This document shows positions 1 to 11,167 of a stretch of 64,000 bases of DNA, piece after piece. The DNA comes from Platanthera guangdongensis (taxonomy: Eukaryota; Streptophyta; Magnoliopsida; Asparagales; Orchidaceae). How positions within the stretch are numbered: the first letter of the stretch is position 1; every line of letters begins with the position of its first letter. A program made the translations under genes and the position numbers. Below the pieces are notes generated by a model. The model searched no databases, was not told the origin of the DNA, and saw only the letters and a program-made list of their open reading frames with translations. The stretch is taken from contig CM077161.1 in assembly GCA_039583875.1 (NCBI GenBank), positions 61,447,885 through 61,511,884 of the forward strand. The letters run 5' to 3'.

Positions 1-1726
1 TATCAATAAAGTAGACTCGACTACTCCACTATCTCGGATTGAAAACCAATCCTACGCCTCGAAACAAAGTTCCTACAATCTCGATCCACAAAACAGATCT
101 ACACTCGGAAGGTAAAACTTACTACAATCTCGGAGACAAAAGTTCCTACACTCGGAAAAAATTCTCCTACAAGAATGAAATAAAGCGTATGTAGAAATAC
201 AAACATTGAATTTTTATCAGATCTACAAACAATCGGCCTGGATCTTCCTCTTGTAGACGTTGCAACTTTATCAGAGAGGTGAAGAAAATCTCGGCAAAGC
301 AGATCTGGACTTTCTTGGCTTCACACGATCGGATAGAAGATGAGGAATTGAGCGGCGATCTCGATTTGTAAACCTTCTTGATCTGAATCCTCTGAAATCG
401 AAAACCCTAGCCGAATGAGAACGATGAAGATTGGCGGCGGCGACTTTCGCTTCTTGGAGAGAGAGAAAGAGATTCGGAGAACTTATAAAATAATTGACTG
501 CAAAACTTCCGGGTTCAGATTTGTCGGTTTGACAAGACCTTATATAGGATCTGCGATAACAGTCATGATTAAATCTTAATGAGCTACACATGGTCCAATC
601 ATGTCAAGGCTCATTAAGAAATCTGTCAATCAGGACTTAACAAAATTTTCAGAAAAATGAAGCTAATATACTCGAGTGAAGAAATGACTACTCGAGTACT
701 ATAAAAAACTACTCGAGTAAACTGAAGATAACTACTCGAGTAAATAATTGAAAGTGAAGATCAGCAACTCGAGTACCAAAAAGACTTACTCGAGTTCTTA
801 AGCAGTTATACGAGAGGTGGAGTTGGACTACTCGAGTACAAGAAATACTACTCGAGTAAATGAGAATAAACTACTCGAGAGGTAGAGGAACTACTCGAGT
901 CAGGGACTTGGAATATTTTCTGGAATAGAATTCTGGGCTACTCGAGTAGTGAAACTGAACTACTCGAGTGATTAAGAGCTACTCGAGTATGTAGGCGTAG
1001 TTACTCGAGTAATGGACTAAGAGAAAATCTGAGAGAAGAAAACATAGTTACTCGAGTATAAACCATAGACTACTCGAGTAGTAGATGAACTACTCGAGTA
1101 CATGACTTAGACTACTCGAGTGAAGAGAAAGAACACAAGACACAGATTTCTGTTACTCGAGAAATAAGGTATAAACTACTCGAGTATCTATATGGCTACT
1201 CGAGTATTTTACTTAGAAAATATTTGGAGAAGAAATTCTGTAAACTCGAGAATGAGACGGAATCTACTCGAGTAGTTAACTTAGCTACTCGAGAGCTATT
1301 ACTTGACTACTCGAGTTCTAACTTCCTTACTCGAGTATAAAGATTTTTACTCGAGTTTAAACTGAGCAATTCACTCGAGTAGGTATAGATTTACTCGAGT
1401 AAAATATTTAGAAAATTCTCTTAATAGAAATCTCTTTTTCTTTGGTGAAACCAGCATCAAATCTTTTCCAATTAGTCCCAGTGCTTGAATATGAAGTGTA
1501 TCCCAATAGAGAGGCTACACATGAGTCAACATCTTGGATCACACAATGAGGGATTACATTGTATGGTCCTGTGTTTGGTGACCCATTGCAGACTGACATT
1601 GGTTTACACTTGACATTAGAATCCTGCAAACACATAACTAAAACAAAGCATCAAATACAACTTAATGCATCTTAGTTCAAGGGTGACTTTATCAAATCTG
1701 GGTTAATATAGATATAATACCCAACA
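1..1726 (-). repeat. 3' LTR of the Sirevirus, truncated by window edge
   Basis: This is colinear with 10501-12224 with few substitutions and a 2-bp length difference. On the minus strand it starts TGTTGGGTATTATATC at 1726, next to a polypurine tract. About 180 bp corresponding to 10321-10500 lie beyond the left edge of the window, so the left target duplication cannot be read. Confidence 0.95.
668..1405. repeat. Palindrome array TACTCGAGTA in the 3' LTR
   Basis: By eye I count 29 exact CTCGAG cores in about 740 bp, most in the larger palindrome TACTCGAGTA or ACTCGAGT. Spacing is irregular, about 12 to 75 bp. Spacers are unrelated to each other, so this is a dispersed motif cluster and not a tandem satellite. 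Chance expectation is about one core per 4 kb. The block lies in U3 of the minus-strand element. Confidence 0.97.
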
Positions 1727-1740
1727 ATCTCTCCCTATTT
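1727..1740 (-). other. Polypurine tract of the Sirevirus
   Basis: On the minus strand AAATAGGGAGAGAT directly abuts the 3' LTR start TGTTGG. Position and composition fit the plus-strand DNA synthesis primer. Confidence 0.9.
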
Positions 1741-1929
1741 GTAGAAGTCAGAACCCTTTACACTAAGGTGAATTATAGACATAAAAAATGCTAAATAGAT
1801 AAATCAGTGCAAACAAGCATAAGACTATAAACAAGATTATATGATCAAAGGATAAAATTATATAAATGTGATTTTCCAAAGTATCATTTCTACAAAAATC
1901 ATTTCCACATTCTCATATATCCTTGTAGA

Positions 1930-3036
1930 TTAGACTTGGTGGTGCTGCCTGTCTTGCTGTCTCCTCTGGTAGCTGTATGACTTGGGGTAGTATTTAGGAG
2001 GTCTTGGAGCAGCAGCAGGGTTGTTCCTTCCAAATTCTCTGTCATATAAAATGAGGGACTTAGAAGTAGGAGACCAGATCTCTGCAAATTCTGGAGCTGT
2101 TCTCTTTTCTGAATCTGGAACTGGGATAGACCTGCTAGCAGAGGCACCATCCCCATACTTCCTTCTCTTGGGAATGTGAATTTCTGGAGGGGCCTTGAGA
2201 AAGATATCAGCTGGGTCATCTTCCCAATCCCGAGTATATGAATCTGGAGGAGCAACTGAGTCTCCAGGCCTTGTAGAGAAGGTAGGTTGTTGAGGTTGAG
2301 CAGGAGCAGCAGCAGCTAGAGGGTTGAGATGATGAGGAATGTAGTTTGGATCTTTGACAAACTCAGGAAGAATTTGATTATGCATCCATACAACAACGTC
2401 ATATGTATGAAATTTGACACTCTGGATTTGTCCTAAGACATCATCATGGATTTCTTTCATTTTAGCTTCCCAAAGCTCTTGCTTGAGTGCATCTGATTTT
2501 TCTAAATATTCTTTCACCAAACTCTCCCCCTTTCTGACTTCTACAGTCAGTAGATTGATGACATCATCTTTGAAAGTTCCGACCTCTTCACAGAACTTCA
2601 TTTTGGTAGCCTCAGCTCTTTTGTCCAATTCCATCTGATTTTGAGCAGGAGTCACATCTTGCTCCATAACTTGACCAACACTAGTAATAATGTGATCTAA
2701 AGCCTTTCCACCAATTTGGAAGAGGTGTCTTAGCTGATCAGTGTTATGCTGGATTTCTGCAAATCCCCTGCTCATTTCAGTCTCTAGAGCAGTGACTTTA
2801 TCTGTAACAGCTTTAAGAGAAGCATCAAAGTAGGTTCTTTGCTCTTGAAGCATAAGCATAAACAGATTCATCAAATCAGTGGGGGAGGCAGCAGCAACAG
2901 GAGGAGCACTAGTAGAGGGAACTGGAGGAGGAGCAACCCATGGAGCTATCTCTGAAATGGAGACAGAGCTCTTTGCTCTAGTAGTGTGAATCAGGGCATC
3001 CCCTTCATCAGTGACTATGGGGATGGCGAAGTCCAA
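1930..3036 (-). CDS. Sirevirus extra ORF, C-terminal part (368 codons)
   Basis: An open frame of 368 codons lies between pol and the 3' LTR, the position of the third ORF (often called env-like) in some Sireviruses. I see no signal peptide or membrane span. Residues about 60-210 are rich in charged and hydrophobic heptad-like sequence and probably form a coiled coil. Residues about 235-300 are proline- and alanine-rich, and the tail ends in a basic Arg/Gln/His-rich stretch. A proline/threonine-rich segment in another frame joins it to 3445-4168, so the ancestral protein was longer. I do not recognise a catalytic domain. The assignment as env-like is by position only; a captured plant ORF is equally possible. 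Confidence 0.6.
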   Translation of the reverse strand: MDFAIPIVTDEGDALIHTTRAKSSVSISEIAPWVAPPPVPSTSAPPVAAASPTDLMNLFMLMLQEQRTYFDASLKAVTDKVTALETEMSRGFAEIQHNTDQLRHLFQIGGKALDHIITSVGQVMEQDVTPAQNQMELDKRAEATKMKFCEEVGTFKDDVINLLTVEVRKGESLVKEYLEKSDALKQELWEAKMKEIHDDVLGQIQSVKFHTYDVVVWMHNQILPEFVKDPNYIPHHLNPLAAAAPAQPQQPTFSTRPGDSVAPPDSYTRDWEDDPADIFLKAPPEIHIPKRRKYGDGASASRSIPVPDSEKRTAPEFAEIWSPTSKSLILYDREFGRNNPAAAPRPPKYYPKSYSYQRRQQDRQHHQV

Positions 3037-3444
3037 ATTTCTTAAAAGAGCTTCAACTTGCTCAGGGGATTGCTCATCTCAAATGAAAATTGTTTCAACT
3101 TGCTCTTGGTGTGCAACAGGAGATTTTGTTGGAGAAGGAGTATGTCTTGGAGATGGCACTGGAGTGGATTCCTTGGGTATTTCAGTGGTGGTTTCCTTTG
3201 GAGAGAGGGGAGGAGGTTCATCTGCTGTCAGTTCTTCAATCATTTCATTGATTGCAGCTTCTGTTGAGAGTAGGGCTTCTTGAAGTTGATGTTCAGATGA
3301 AGTTTCTTCTGGAGTCTGAGGAGGTGGAGGAGTAACTGCTGGAGGTGTAGGAATCCTTGTTGGGACAGAAGGAGCAGACTCCCCCTCAATAGATGCACCA
3401 GAGGAGCTGGCAATCTGATGTCGAGAGGGAGATGGGGTCCTGGC

Positions 3445-4168
3445 CTATGTTACTGGAACCTCTGGAGCCTTGGCAGCCTGAGTGGGATTCTGCAGTTTCA
3501 CTTCCCATCTTTGAATGGAGGATATGAAAACTTTCTTCATGTGATGAAGAACAATCCCTTTTGAGAAATTAAACACTTCTGTATTGATTTTATAGAGGAG
3601 CAGAGAGATAATTCTGGCATAATTTGGGGCTTTAATGCTGGCTTTGATCTTATCCAAGATCATCATTCCAAATTGGAATTTCTTCCTGCAGATTATAGCT
3701 TGCATAATATCAAAGAATGAGAGAGAGATATCTCTGATAGAATCTGTTTTGCAGAGGACTTTCCCTATAATATCCACAAGTATTTTTCCTTCAGGATTCA
3801 TCTGAGACCGTTTGATGTACTCTTATCAGGAGAAATGCCACAAAACATGTTCTGTCAGACTCATCAGAGCCTAGTTCATCTTCTTCATCTACAATCGGCA
3901 GTCGAAGAAGTTGAGAGACAGAGGTCTTTGTAAGCTTGATTTTGATTCCTCTGACTTTTGACTTGAGAACGGCACCATGTCGCTTAACCTTGACATTTCG
4001 AAAGAACTCGACAACATCTGGAAAGAGGATTTTGCAGGGTTCTTGGAGAATGAAGGTAAGTCCGACGGTGTCGAGAAGGATCATTAGATGATGAAAATCG
4101 TCGGGATGTTCTGCAATTCCTGCGACAACCAGTTCGGAACCGATGCCAATTTTTGAAGAAGCGGCCAT
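3445..4168 (-). pseudogene. Sirevirus extra ORF, N-terminal part, frameshifted
   Basis: Two overlapping open segments (4168-3791 and 3801-3445) in different frames read as one protein broken by a frameshift near 3795. It starts MAASSKIGIGSELVV. The first part is a mixed alpha/beta-looking segment. The second has a hydrophobic helical stretch, IISLLLYKINTEVFNF. It resembles the uncharacterised proteins often annotated 'putative plant transposon protein' next to Sirevirus pol genes, judged from general style and not from a search. The start at 4168 is 90 bp from the internal CTCGAG block, which may be its upstream region. Confidence 0.5.
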
Positions 4169-4254
4169 GATTCAGAAGTTCTTGGAAAAACTGCGGCGGG
4201 GAGGAGGAAGGCGCGGCTCTGCAACTTCTTGACGGAAGACGAAGGGACAGACGA

Positions 4255-4690
4255 CTTTACTCGAGTGAGGAAATGATTTCGTGTAAAAGAATTATGGAAT
4301 TTCCGATTTATATAACCGTAGGTTTATGTCTAATTAAAAGATAAATGACGGAATCATACCTTAGAAGTGGCGACATAAGCCTCAGGTTGCGAATAAGAAA
4401 ATTTGAATCAAGGAAGAAAAGACGGCTGGCACATACTCGAGAGACTTAATATTACTCGAGTGAATATTTGAGATACCCGAGTAGATAGGCTGGACGGACT
4501 CGAGTAGTTGGGGTGAGGTACTCGAGTAGTTGTACGAAGGTACTCGAGTGAAGTTTTACTACTCGAGTAGGTGATTTGACTACTCGAATAAGCCATTATG
4601 CTACTTGAGTAGATTACTCGAGTGGCTTATAGGGTACTCGAGTAGGTCAATTTTACTACGCGAGTATTTTACTTCTCACTCGAGTCAAAC
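4255..4690. repeat. Third CTCGAG palindrome block, internal to the Sirevirus
   Basis: About ten exact CTCGAG cores and at least four one-base variants (for example TACCCGAGTA, TACTCGAATA, TACTTGAGTA, TACGCGAGTA) lie between the RNase H end and the extra ORF. They sit just upstream of the extra ORF on the minus strand, where a promoter or leader for it would be. The sequence between motifs does not match the LTR, so this is not an LTR fragment. Confidence 0.93.
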
Positions 4691-4762
4691 AGTTAGAAAT
4701 TTGTAGAATTCCAACTTTTGACTGAATCTTGATCTCTGAGCCTTCTTGGGGGTCCACTTTCT

Positions 4763-6638
4763 CTACTCTTCTTTGTTGAGCATTCCAAGTTCTGTTTTGA
4801 AGAACGAGAACTTGGTCTCGTCCAGCGGCTTCGTGAAAATGTCTGCAATCTGCCTGTCTGTAGAGACATATTGGAGATCTACGTCTCCATGCTCCACATG
4901 CTCCCGGATGAAGTGATACCCCAGCTCTATATGTTTTGTCCGACTGTACGAGACTGGGTTGTTAGCTATTGCAATTGCGCTGGAAGAGTCGCAAAACAAC
5001 AGAATGTTCTGGAACTTCATAAATCTTCAAATTGATTCTTTATCCATAACAACTGTGCACAGTAACTGCTTGCAGAGATGTAATCTGACTCAGCTGTTGA
5101 GATTGCTACACAGTTCTGCTTCTTGCTACTCCAGGAGATAAGCCTTCTTCCTAAGAATTGACAAGTCTCGGAAGTGTTTTTCCTGTCGTCTGTGCTCCCT
5201 GCAAAATCTGTATCTGAAAAACCTATTAGTTCGCTATCATTACTTCCTGCGTACCATAAGCCAATATTTGGCGTACCTTTAAGGTATTTTAAAATCCGCT
5301 TTGCAGCAGCGTAGTGAGATTTCTTAGAGTTCACCTGGAATCTAGCACATACACATGTTGAAAACATTATGTCAGGTCTACTGACAGTAAGGTAGAGCAA
5401 GGATCCAATTATGCTTCTGTACTTGGTTTCTTCAAAAGGTTTCCCTTTTTCATCCTTGTCCAGAGACATAGTTGAACACATTGGAGTGCTCATCGAGGTT
5501 GCGTTTTCCATTCTGAATTTCTTAATTAGCTCTTTGGTGAACTTGGTCTGCGAGATGAAAATTGCATCTTCAGATTGTTTCACCTGAAGCCCTAAAAAAT
5601 ACTTCAGCTCGCCCATACTGCTCATTTCAAACATCCCTTGCATAAGTTTAAAAAACTTCGTGTAGATGTTGTCGTCTGTAGAGCCAAAAATGATGTCGTT
5701 GACATAGATTTGTACTAGCAAAATCTTGGCTTTTATTTCTCTAACAAATAATTTCTTATCTATCTTTCCCCTTGTGAACTTGTTCTCAAGAAGAAAGCTA
5801 GACAACGTCTCATACCAAGCTCGAGGAGCTTGTTTCAGACCATATACAGTTTTTTGCAATAAGTAAACGTAATCAGGAAAGTTAGGATCAACGAAACCTA
5901 GAGGTTGTTCCACATACACTTCTTCCTTTATGTTTCCATTAAGGAAGACAGACTTTATGTCCATCTGATAGACGATGAAGCCTTTGAGTGCAGCATATGC
6001 TAGGAATAACCTGATGACCTCCAGCCTTGCCACTGGAGCGTACGTCTGGTCGAAGTCGATTCCTTCTTCTTTCGATATCCTTTAACAACGAGTCTGGCCT
6101 TGTTCTTTATGATCGTTCCATTCTCGTCCATCTTGTTCCTGTAGACCCATTTTGTGCCGATGACGTTCTTACCTTTGGGTCTTGGAACAAGTTTCCATAC
6201 TTGACAGCGCTTGAACTGATTTAGTTCTTCTTCCATCGCCATTATCCACGATGCGTATGAGTTTGCTTCCTCAAACTTTTTTGGTTCAACCTGTGAGAGA
6301 AAACTTAAATATAAATTTTCATTAGTTGTACCTCTACGAGTTCTGACACCATCCTGAGGATCTCCTATGATCTGCTCCATGGGGTGATTCTTCAGATGTC
6401 TGAGCTCTAGAGTCCTTGCATCAGGATTATCTTCAGTCATCGGAGTGACTTCATCAACTTGCACAATTTCTTCATCTTGATCATCAACCTCTCCAATAGG
6501 GGTTGGAGTGGTGATCTTGATGAACTTTTCACCTTTATCTTCAGACGGTTTATCCAAGCTAATTTCTTCCAAATTTGTACCTGCATCTTCAATTAGCACA
6601 CTAAAAGAGTTGCCTTGCAGCAAGCTCGTCTCATCCAA
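4763..6638 (-). pseudogene. Sirevirus reverse transcriptase and RNase H
   Basis: The RT begins with the conserved copia block (WKLVPRPKGKNVIGTKWVYRNK, read here in two parts around 6200). A frameshift near 6070 then moves it to the frame 6033-5017. Conserved RT features follow: [25 protein letters not shown] and the catalytic loop, which reads YVNDIIFG where active elements have YVDD. The first catalytic Asp is therefore lost. RNase H shows [30 protein letters not shown] and ADIFTKPLD. The frame changes again near 5018. The element cannot make an active RT from this copy. Confidence 0.92.
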
Positions 6639-6658
6639 TACAACGTGTATTGATTCTT

Positions 6659-7294
6659 CTATAACCAGAGTTTTTCTATTAAATATCCTGTAAGCTTACT
6701 ATGACTACTATATCCTACGAAAATACCTTCAAAACTCTTTTCGCTAAACTTGGTAGTATGATATTTGCCATTGTTAAGCACGAAACACTTACAACCAAAG
6801 GTTTTAAAAAATGAGATAGTTGGTTTCCTGCTCTTTAAAAGTTCGTAAGGTGTCTTATCATGGTTTTTGTTTATGAGTGCTCGATTTTGCACGTGACATG
6901 CAGTGTTTACGGCTTCAACCCAAAAGTATTCCGGAAGTGAAGCATCACTCAACATAGTCCTGCAGATCTCTATGAGTGTTCTATTCCTTCTCTCGGCCAC
7001 TCCGTTCTGTTGTGGAGTACGAGGAGAGAAAAACTCATGAAAGATACCTAAGCTTTCACAGAATTCTGTCATGACCCCAGACTTGAACTCTGTTCCGTTG
7101 TCACTTCTGATTTTGACTATGAAGTAATTGTACTCATTCTGTACTTGCCTGACAAAATTAGTAAAGATGTCGAAGGTATCTGACTTGTGTTTCAGAAATA
7201 ACACCCACGCAAAGCGCGAGTAATCATCAATAATTACTAACGTATAATATTTATCTACCAAACTTCTAATTTGCAGTGAACCAAACAAGTCCAT
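6659..7294 (-). pseudogene. Sirevirus integrase core
   Basis: The DDE core is readable: Asp in VIIDDYSRF, Asp in IRSDNGTEF and Glu in NGVAERRNR about 36 residues later, then WVEAVNTACHVQNR and FFKTFGCKCFVLN. The segment is open, but the preceding HHCC/pre-integrase part (7755-7357) is cut off by a stop/frameshift near 7350, and the C-terminal linker to RT is interrupted around 6650. Catalytic residues are intact. Confidence 0.9.
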
Positions 7295-7356
7295 ATGCAG
7301 TAGATGTAAGCATCTATTAGAATCTTTGCCGATAACGCTTTAAAGGTAGCCCTTGT

Positions 7357-7925
7357 TTACTTGCCTTTTACACATGCATGACAAGATCTATCTTTGACGT
7401 ACTTGACATTTGGCGCATCACGTACTAAATTCATTGAAAATAATTTATTAATAGTTTTGGAATTAATATGTGCTAATCTCTTGTGCCATTGGTCACCAAG
7501 AGACGCACTATCTTTTGCTAAAAGACACATTGGTGTAGAAGACTCTATACAAATAAAATTCAAACAAAATATGTTTCTGCTTCGAGTGCCGGATAGAATT
7601 GTTTCCATATTGTCAACGGATTTTATCAGACACTTATTAGCATGAAACTCAACTATGTATCTTTTATCGCAGAGTTGGCTTATGCTTATGAGATTGTGTT
7701 CCAATCCTTCAACATAAGCTACATCTGAGAAGGATACACTACCGTTAGTGATCATACCATACCTTTAGTGATTTCTCGGTCTGAACCTCCAAAGATGACC
7801 TTTGGTTCGTTCACGACTGGAGAGTAATTCTGAAGTAGTCTTCTTGTCCCGGTCATATGCAGAGAACATCAACTGTCCAAATACCAGATTGGCGTTTTGG
7901 TGGCCTTTGGACATACCTGCAATCA
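7357..7925 (-). pseudogene. Sirevirus protease and gag-pre-integrase
   Basis: The protease start reads WYLDS-stop-CS.HMTG: the catalytic Gly codon of the Asp-Ser-Gly motif is a TGA (positions 7869-7871). A second stop follows near 7755. The pre-integrase part (7755-7357) has LEHNLISISQLCD, WHKRLAHINSKTI and CHACVKGK, that is His-His and Cys-Cys zinc ligands in the expected order before the integrase core. Confidence 0.88.
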
Positions 7926-7928
7926 TAA

Positions 7929-10254
7929 TCAGTTTGTCTTAGGAACCCAAATACATTTGGGTCCTTGGTATCGGGTTAGAACACTCCCCCTACAAGTGTT
8001 AACATTATGAGCGGTCTTTCTCATATTGCCAACATGAGGAGTTGCAGCATTTCTGAGATTAAACCAGCAATCGATGACAAAGTGACAAATTCTGCCACAA
8101 CACCAACAATCAAATCTGTTGTATCTTTGCCTTATGTTCTCCTGCTTGACCTTTTGAAGTTGTGGTCTAGCAGGGGCAACATTCTTGGAAGACGAAGCTT
8201 CATGATGATGACAATTACATGATTTCTTCTTCTTTATTGGCTTTTCCACAACGAGCTTTGCCTTTGGTGCTTTCTTGAAGTTATGACCATGATTGAAAGG
8301 GCCATAGCTCTGAAGAATGACTTCTTCATAAGGTGCCTTAAAGACACTCTCACCAAAGTTTCTGGGGCGAGTCCATCCTTAGTAGCGAGACTTTGGCTAT
8401 ACATAGGTAGGCCTGGTCAAGTGACTGTAGGATGAGTCAAGATCAAACTCATTAGTTGGAAATATGACTTTCTTGAACGAAGTCTGATCTTGAGGGGCTT
8501 TCCCCTTCTCTTTGGCTGAGGCCTTATTGGCGGGCTTATTCTTTCTTTGAGCCTTGTTCCTCCTAGAAGATTTGCTAGGAGCTTCTTCATGGCCTAATCC
8601 AGCACCCTTGGCCTTAGCTGAGAATTCAGCAACAAATGGAAGAACAGTCTTAGGCTTCGAGAAACTTTCAACAAGTTTCTTTTCAGCGGCGAGTTGTTCT
8701 TCCAACTATTTGATGATTTTCTCTTTTAGGTCAAGATGCTCAAGAGCCTTGTTGTATTCTTCAATAACATTATTGAAGTTCTATTTGAGTGAGTTAGTCT
8801 TGTCGACTTCTTCTCTCAAGATGCTCTCTTCAGCTTTTAGAGACTTTATCTCTTTAGCCTGAGTTTTCACGACTCGGCGACATTTGTCGTAAGCCATGAT
8901 CAACTTCTTGTATTGGGCCATGAGTTTAGACTCATCGTCAGAAGAGCTGTCCTCACGATCATGCTCAGAAGCTTCAGATTCTGAAAGAGAAGTGTGAGAG
9001 TTTACCTTCCCCGTGAACCGGGGCTCTTGTTCGTCATCTGTCTGAGCCATAAGCCCAAAGTAGGCTTCTTCTTCTTCACTCGACTCTGATGAGTCGGAGT
9101 CACTAAGAGTCTTGCCCTTTTTGGCTATTAGGCTCTTCTCTGTCCTCTTCTTGTTGTATGAGGATTGAGGACTTCTTTTCCTCTCTTCTTCCTCCCTCCT
9201 TCTTATGGGGGCAGTCAGCAATGACGTGTTCTGGCTTATTACAACAGTAACAAATAATGTTAGTAGAAATATGTTTATTTTGTTTAGGAGTATACCTTTC
9301 ATGACTACTTAAGACTTTTCTTTGACGATCACCATTATGTCGTGATTTTTTATAAGAGGCACTCTTGTCTTTCCATTGCTTCTTTTTGTTCAAGAATTTC
9401 TTGAACTGACGTGAGAGTAGTGAGAACTCTCCTTCAGATAGCTCAGAGCCTGAGGTACTTGGCTCCGACGTTTCTTCTTCACTCACTTCTTGTGTTGGGG
9501 CAGGAGCTGCAGCCTTTGACTTCTTTGATGTGTTTGCCTTTAGTGCAACAGACTTCTATTTGAATGCAGACCTGCTCTTCTCTTCTTCAGCCTTTCTGGT
9601 GTTGAGTTGAAGCTCATATGACATAAGCTTCCCGAAGAGATTCTGCGGGTCTGTCTTGGCTAGCTTTCCAAATTCCCTGATGACACAGACCTTGTTATCC
9701 CATTCCTTAGTTAGAGATCTCAAGAATTTGTCATTCAATTCTCCGTTTGTGAAGACTCTGCCATAAACCCTTAGGCCATTTACTATCTTCAAAAAATTCT
9801 CAAATGTGTCAACAATGCTGTCCTTGTTTTCTTGTCGGAAAGCTTCATACTTTTGATTTAGAAGAGATTTTCTATCATCCCTGACTTCTTATGTACCTTC
9901 CATCAAGGTAACTAGAGACTGTCACATCTCCTTTGCAGACTGACAGTTGATCAAGTTTTGCAGCATGGAGTCATCGACTGCACTTGCTTTTATGTTTTTG
10001 GCCTTCTTATCTAAGGATACAAGTGCAATCTCGTCTTTGTCTAGATCCATTAATTTCTTCGGAACTTTCTTAGTTGGATCTATTGTGGAGATTGTCATGG
10101 GAATATAAGAACTTTCTTCAACTATCATGAAGATTCTCGGATTCACAGCTTTCATGAAAAATTTGATTCTCTCTTTCCACATGAGAAAGTTGTTCTTGGT
10201 GCACAAAGGAAGCTTGACAAAATCTTTAGCCTGTCCATACTTGGTAGATCTCAA
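7929..10254 (-). pseudogene. Sirevirus gag with two CCHC knuckles
   Basis: The polyprotein N-terminus is open at 10254-9922 (MRSTKYGQAKDFVKLPLC, LMWKERIKFFMKAV). It continues through 9792-9556 and 9486-9103 after stops. The first knuckle is CYCCNKPEHVIADC near 9250. A charged Asp/Ser/Glu segment and a Lys/Glu-rich probable coiled coil follow (9100-8780 and 8705-8397). The second knuckle is CWCCGRICHFVIDC near 8060. A long gag of this layout is typical of Sireviruses. At least four stops and one frameshift (near 9110) break it. Start chosen at 10254, the first Met after the PBS. Confidence 0.88.
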
Positions 10255-10302
10255 AAGACAACTAATCAGATTTGATCAAGGTGTTAACCTATTATTGATC
10301 AA

Positions 10303-10318
10303 CCTGACTCTGATACCA
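10303..10318 (-). other. Primer binding site (initiator Met tRNA)
   Basis: The minus strand reads TGGTATCAGAGTCAGG two bases inside the 5' LTR end. This matches the 3' end of plant initiator methionine tRNA at 11 of the first 12 bases (TGGTATCAGAGC expected). Confidence 0.93.
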
Positions 10319-11038
10319 ATTGAAAGTGTTTAGTCGTCTGCCTAAATCACCTAGAGGGGGGTGAATAGGTAAGATGAGCGTCTTTTTGCGGAATAAAAAA
10401 TTTAGATCTATGCACAGAACTATCTACCAATCAGTCACAGACGAAGCAAGATTTATAGGGGTTCCCCAATCTTGCGTACATCCACTTTCCCTCACCGATC
10501 TAGCAATAAACTAGACTCGGCTACTCCACTATCTCGGATTGAAAACCAATCCTATGCCTCGGAACAAAGTTCCTACAATCTCGATCCACAAAACGGATCT
10601 ACACTCGGAAGGTAAAACTTCCTACAATCTCGGAGACAAAAGTTCCTACACTCGGAGAAAATTCTCCTACAAGAATGAAATAACGCGTATGTAGAAATAC
10701 AAACAATGAATCTTTATCAGATCTACAAACAATCGACCTGGATCTTCCTCTTATAGACGTTGCAGCTTTATCAGAGAGGTGAAGAAAATCTCGGCAAAGC
10801 AGATCTGGACTTTCTTGGCTTCACACGATCGGATAGAAGATGAAGAATTGAGCGGCGATCTCGATCTGTAAACCTTCTTGATCTGAATCCTCTGAAATCA
10901 AAAACCCTAGCCGAATGTGAACGATGAAGATCGGCGGCGGCTGCTTTCGCTTCTTGGAGAGAGAGAAAGAGATTCAGAGAACTTATAAAATAATTGACTG
11001 CAAAACTTCCGGGTTCGGATTTGTCGGTTTGACAAGAT

Positions 11039-11047
11039 CTTATATAG
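11039..11047 (-). promoter_or_regulatory. TATA-like motif in Sirevirus 5' LTR
   Basis: CTATATAAG on the minus strand lies downstream (in transcript direction) of the CTCGAG array. The same motif is in the 3' LTR at 539-547. The role as core promoter is inferred from position. Confidence 0.55.
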
Positions 11048-11167
11048 GATCTGCGATAACAGTCATGATTTAATATTAATGAGGTACACGTGGTCCAATC
11101 ATGTCAAAGCTCATTAAGAAATCTGTCAATCAGGACTTAACGAAATTTTCAAAAAAATGAAGCTGAT

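Noticed and set aside
668..1405. Regularly spaced short repeats reminiscent of a CRISPR array
   Set aside because: The repeat is a 10-bp palindrome at irregular spacing inside a plant LTR, with the same array in the second LTR. No cas genes, and the window is eukaryotic.
660..1405. CTCGAG sites as cloning or vector contamination
   Set aside because: They sit in both LTRs of an element with natural ends, PBS and PPT and in a diverged internal block; no vector sequence is present.
1930..3036. Envelope glycoprotein of a retrovirus-like element
   Set aside because: No signal peptide, no transmembrane span and no cysteine pattern; only its position is env-like.
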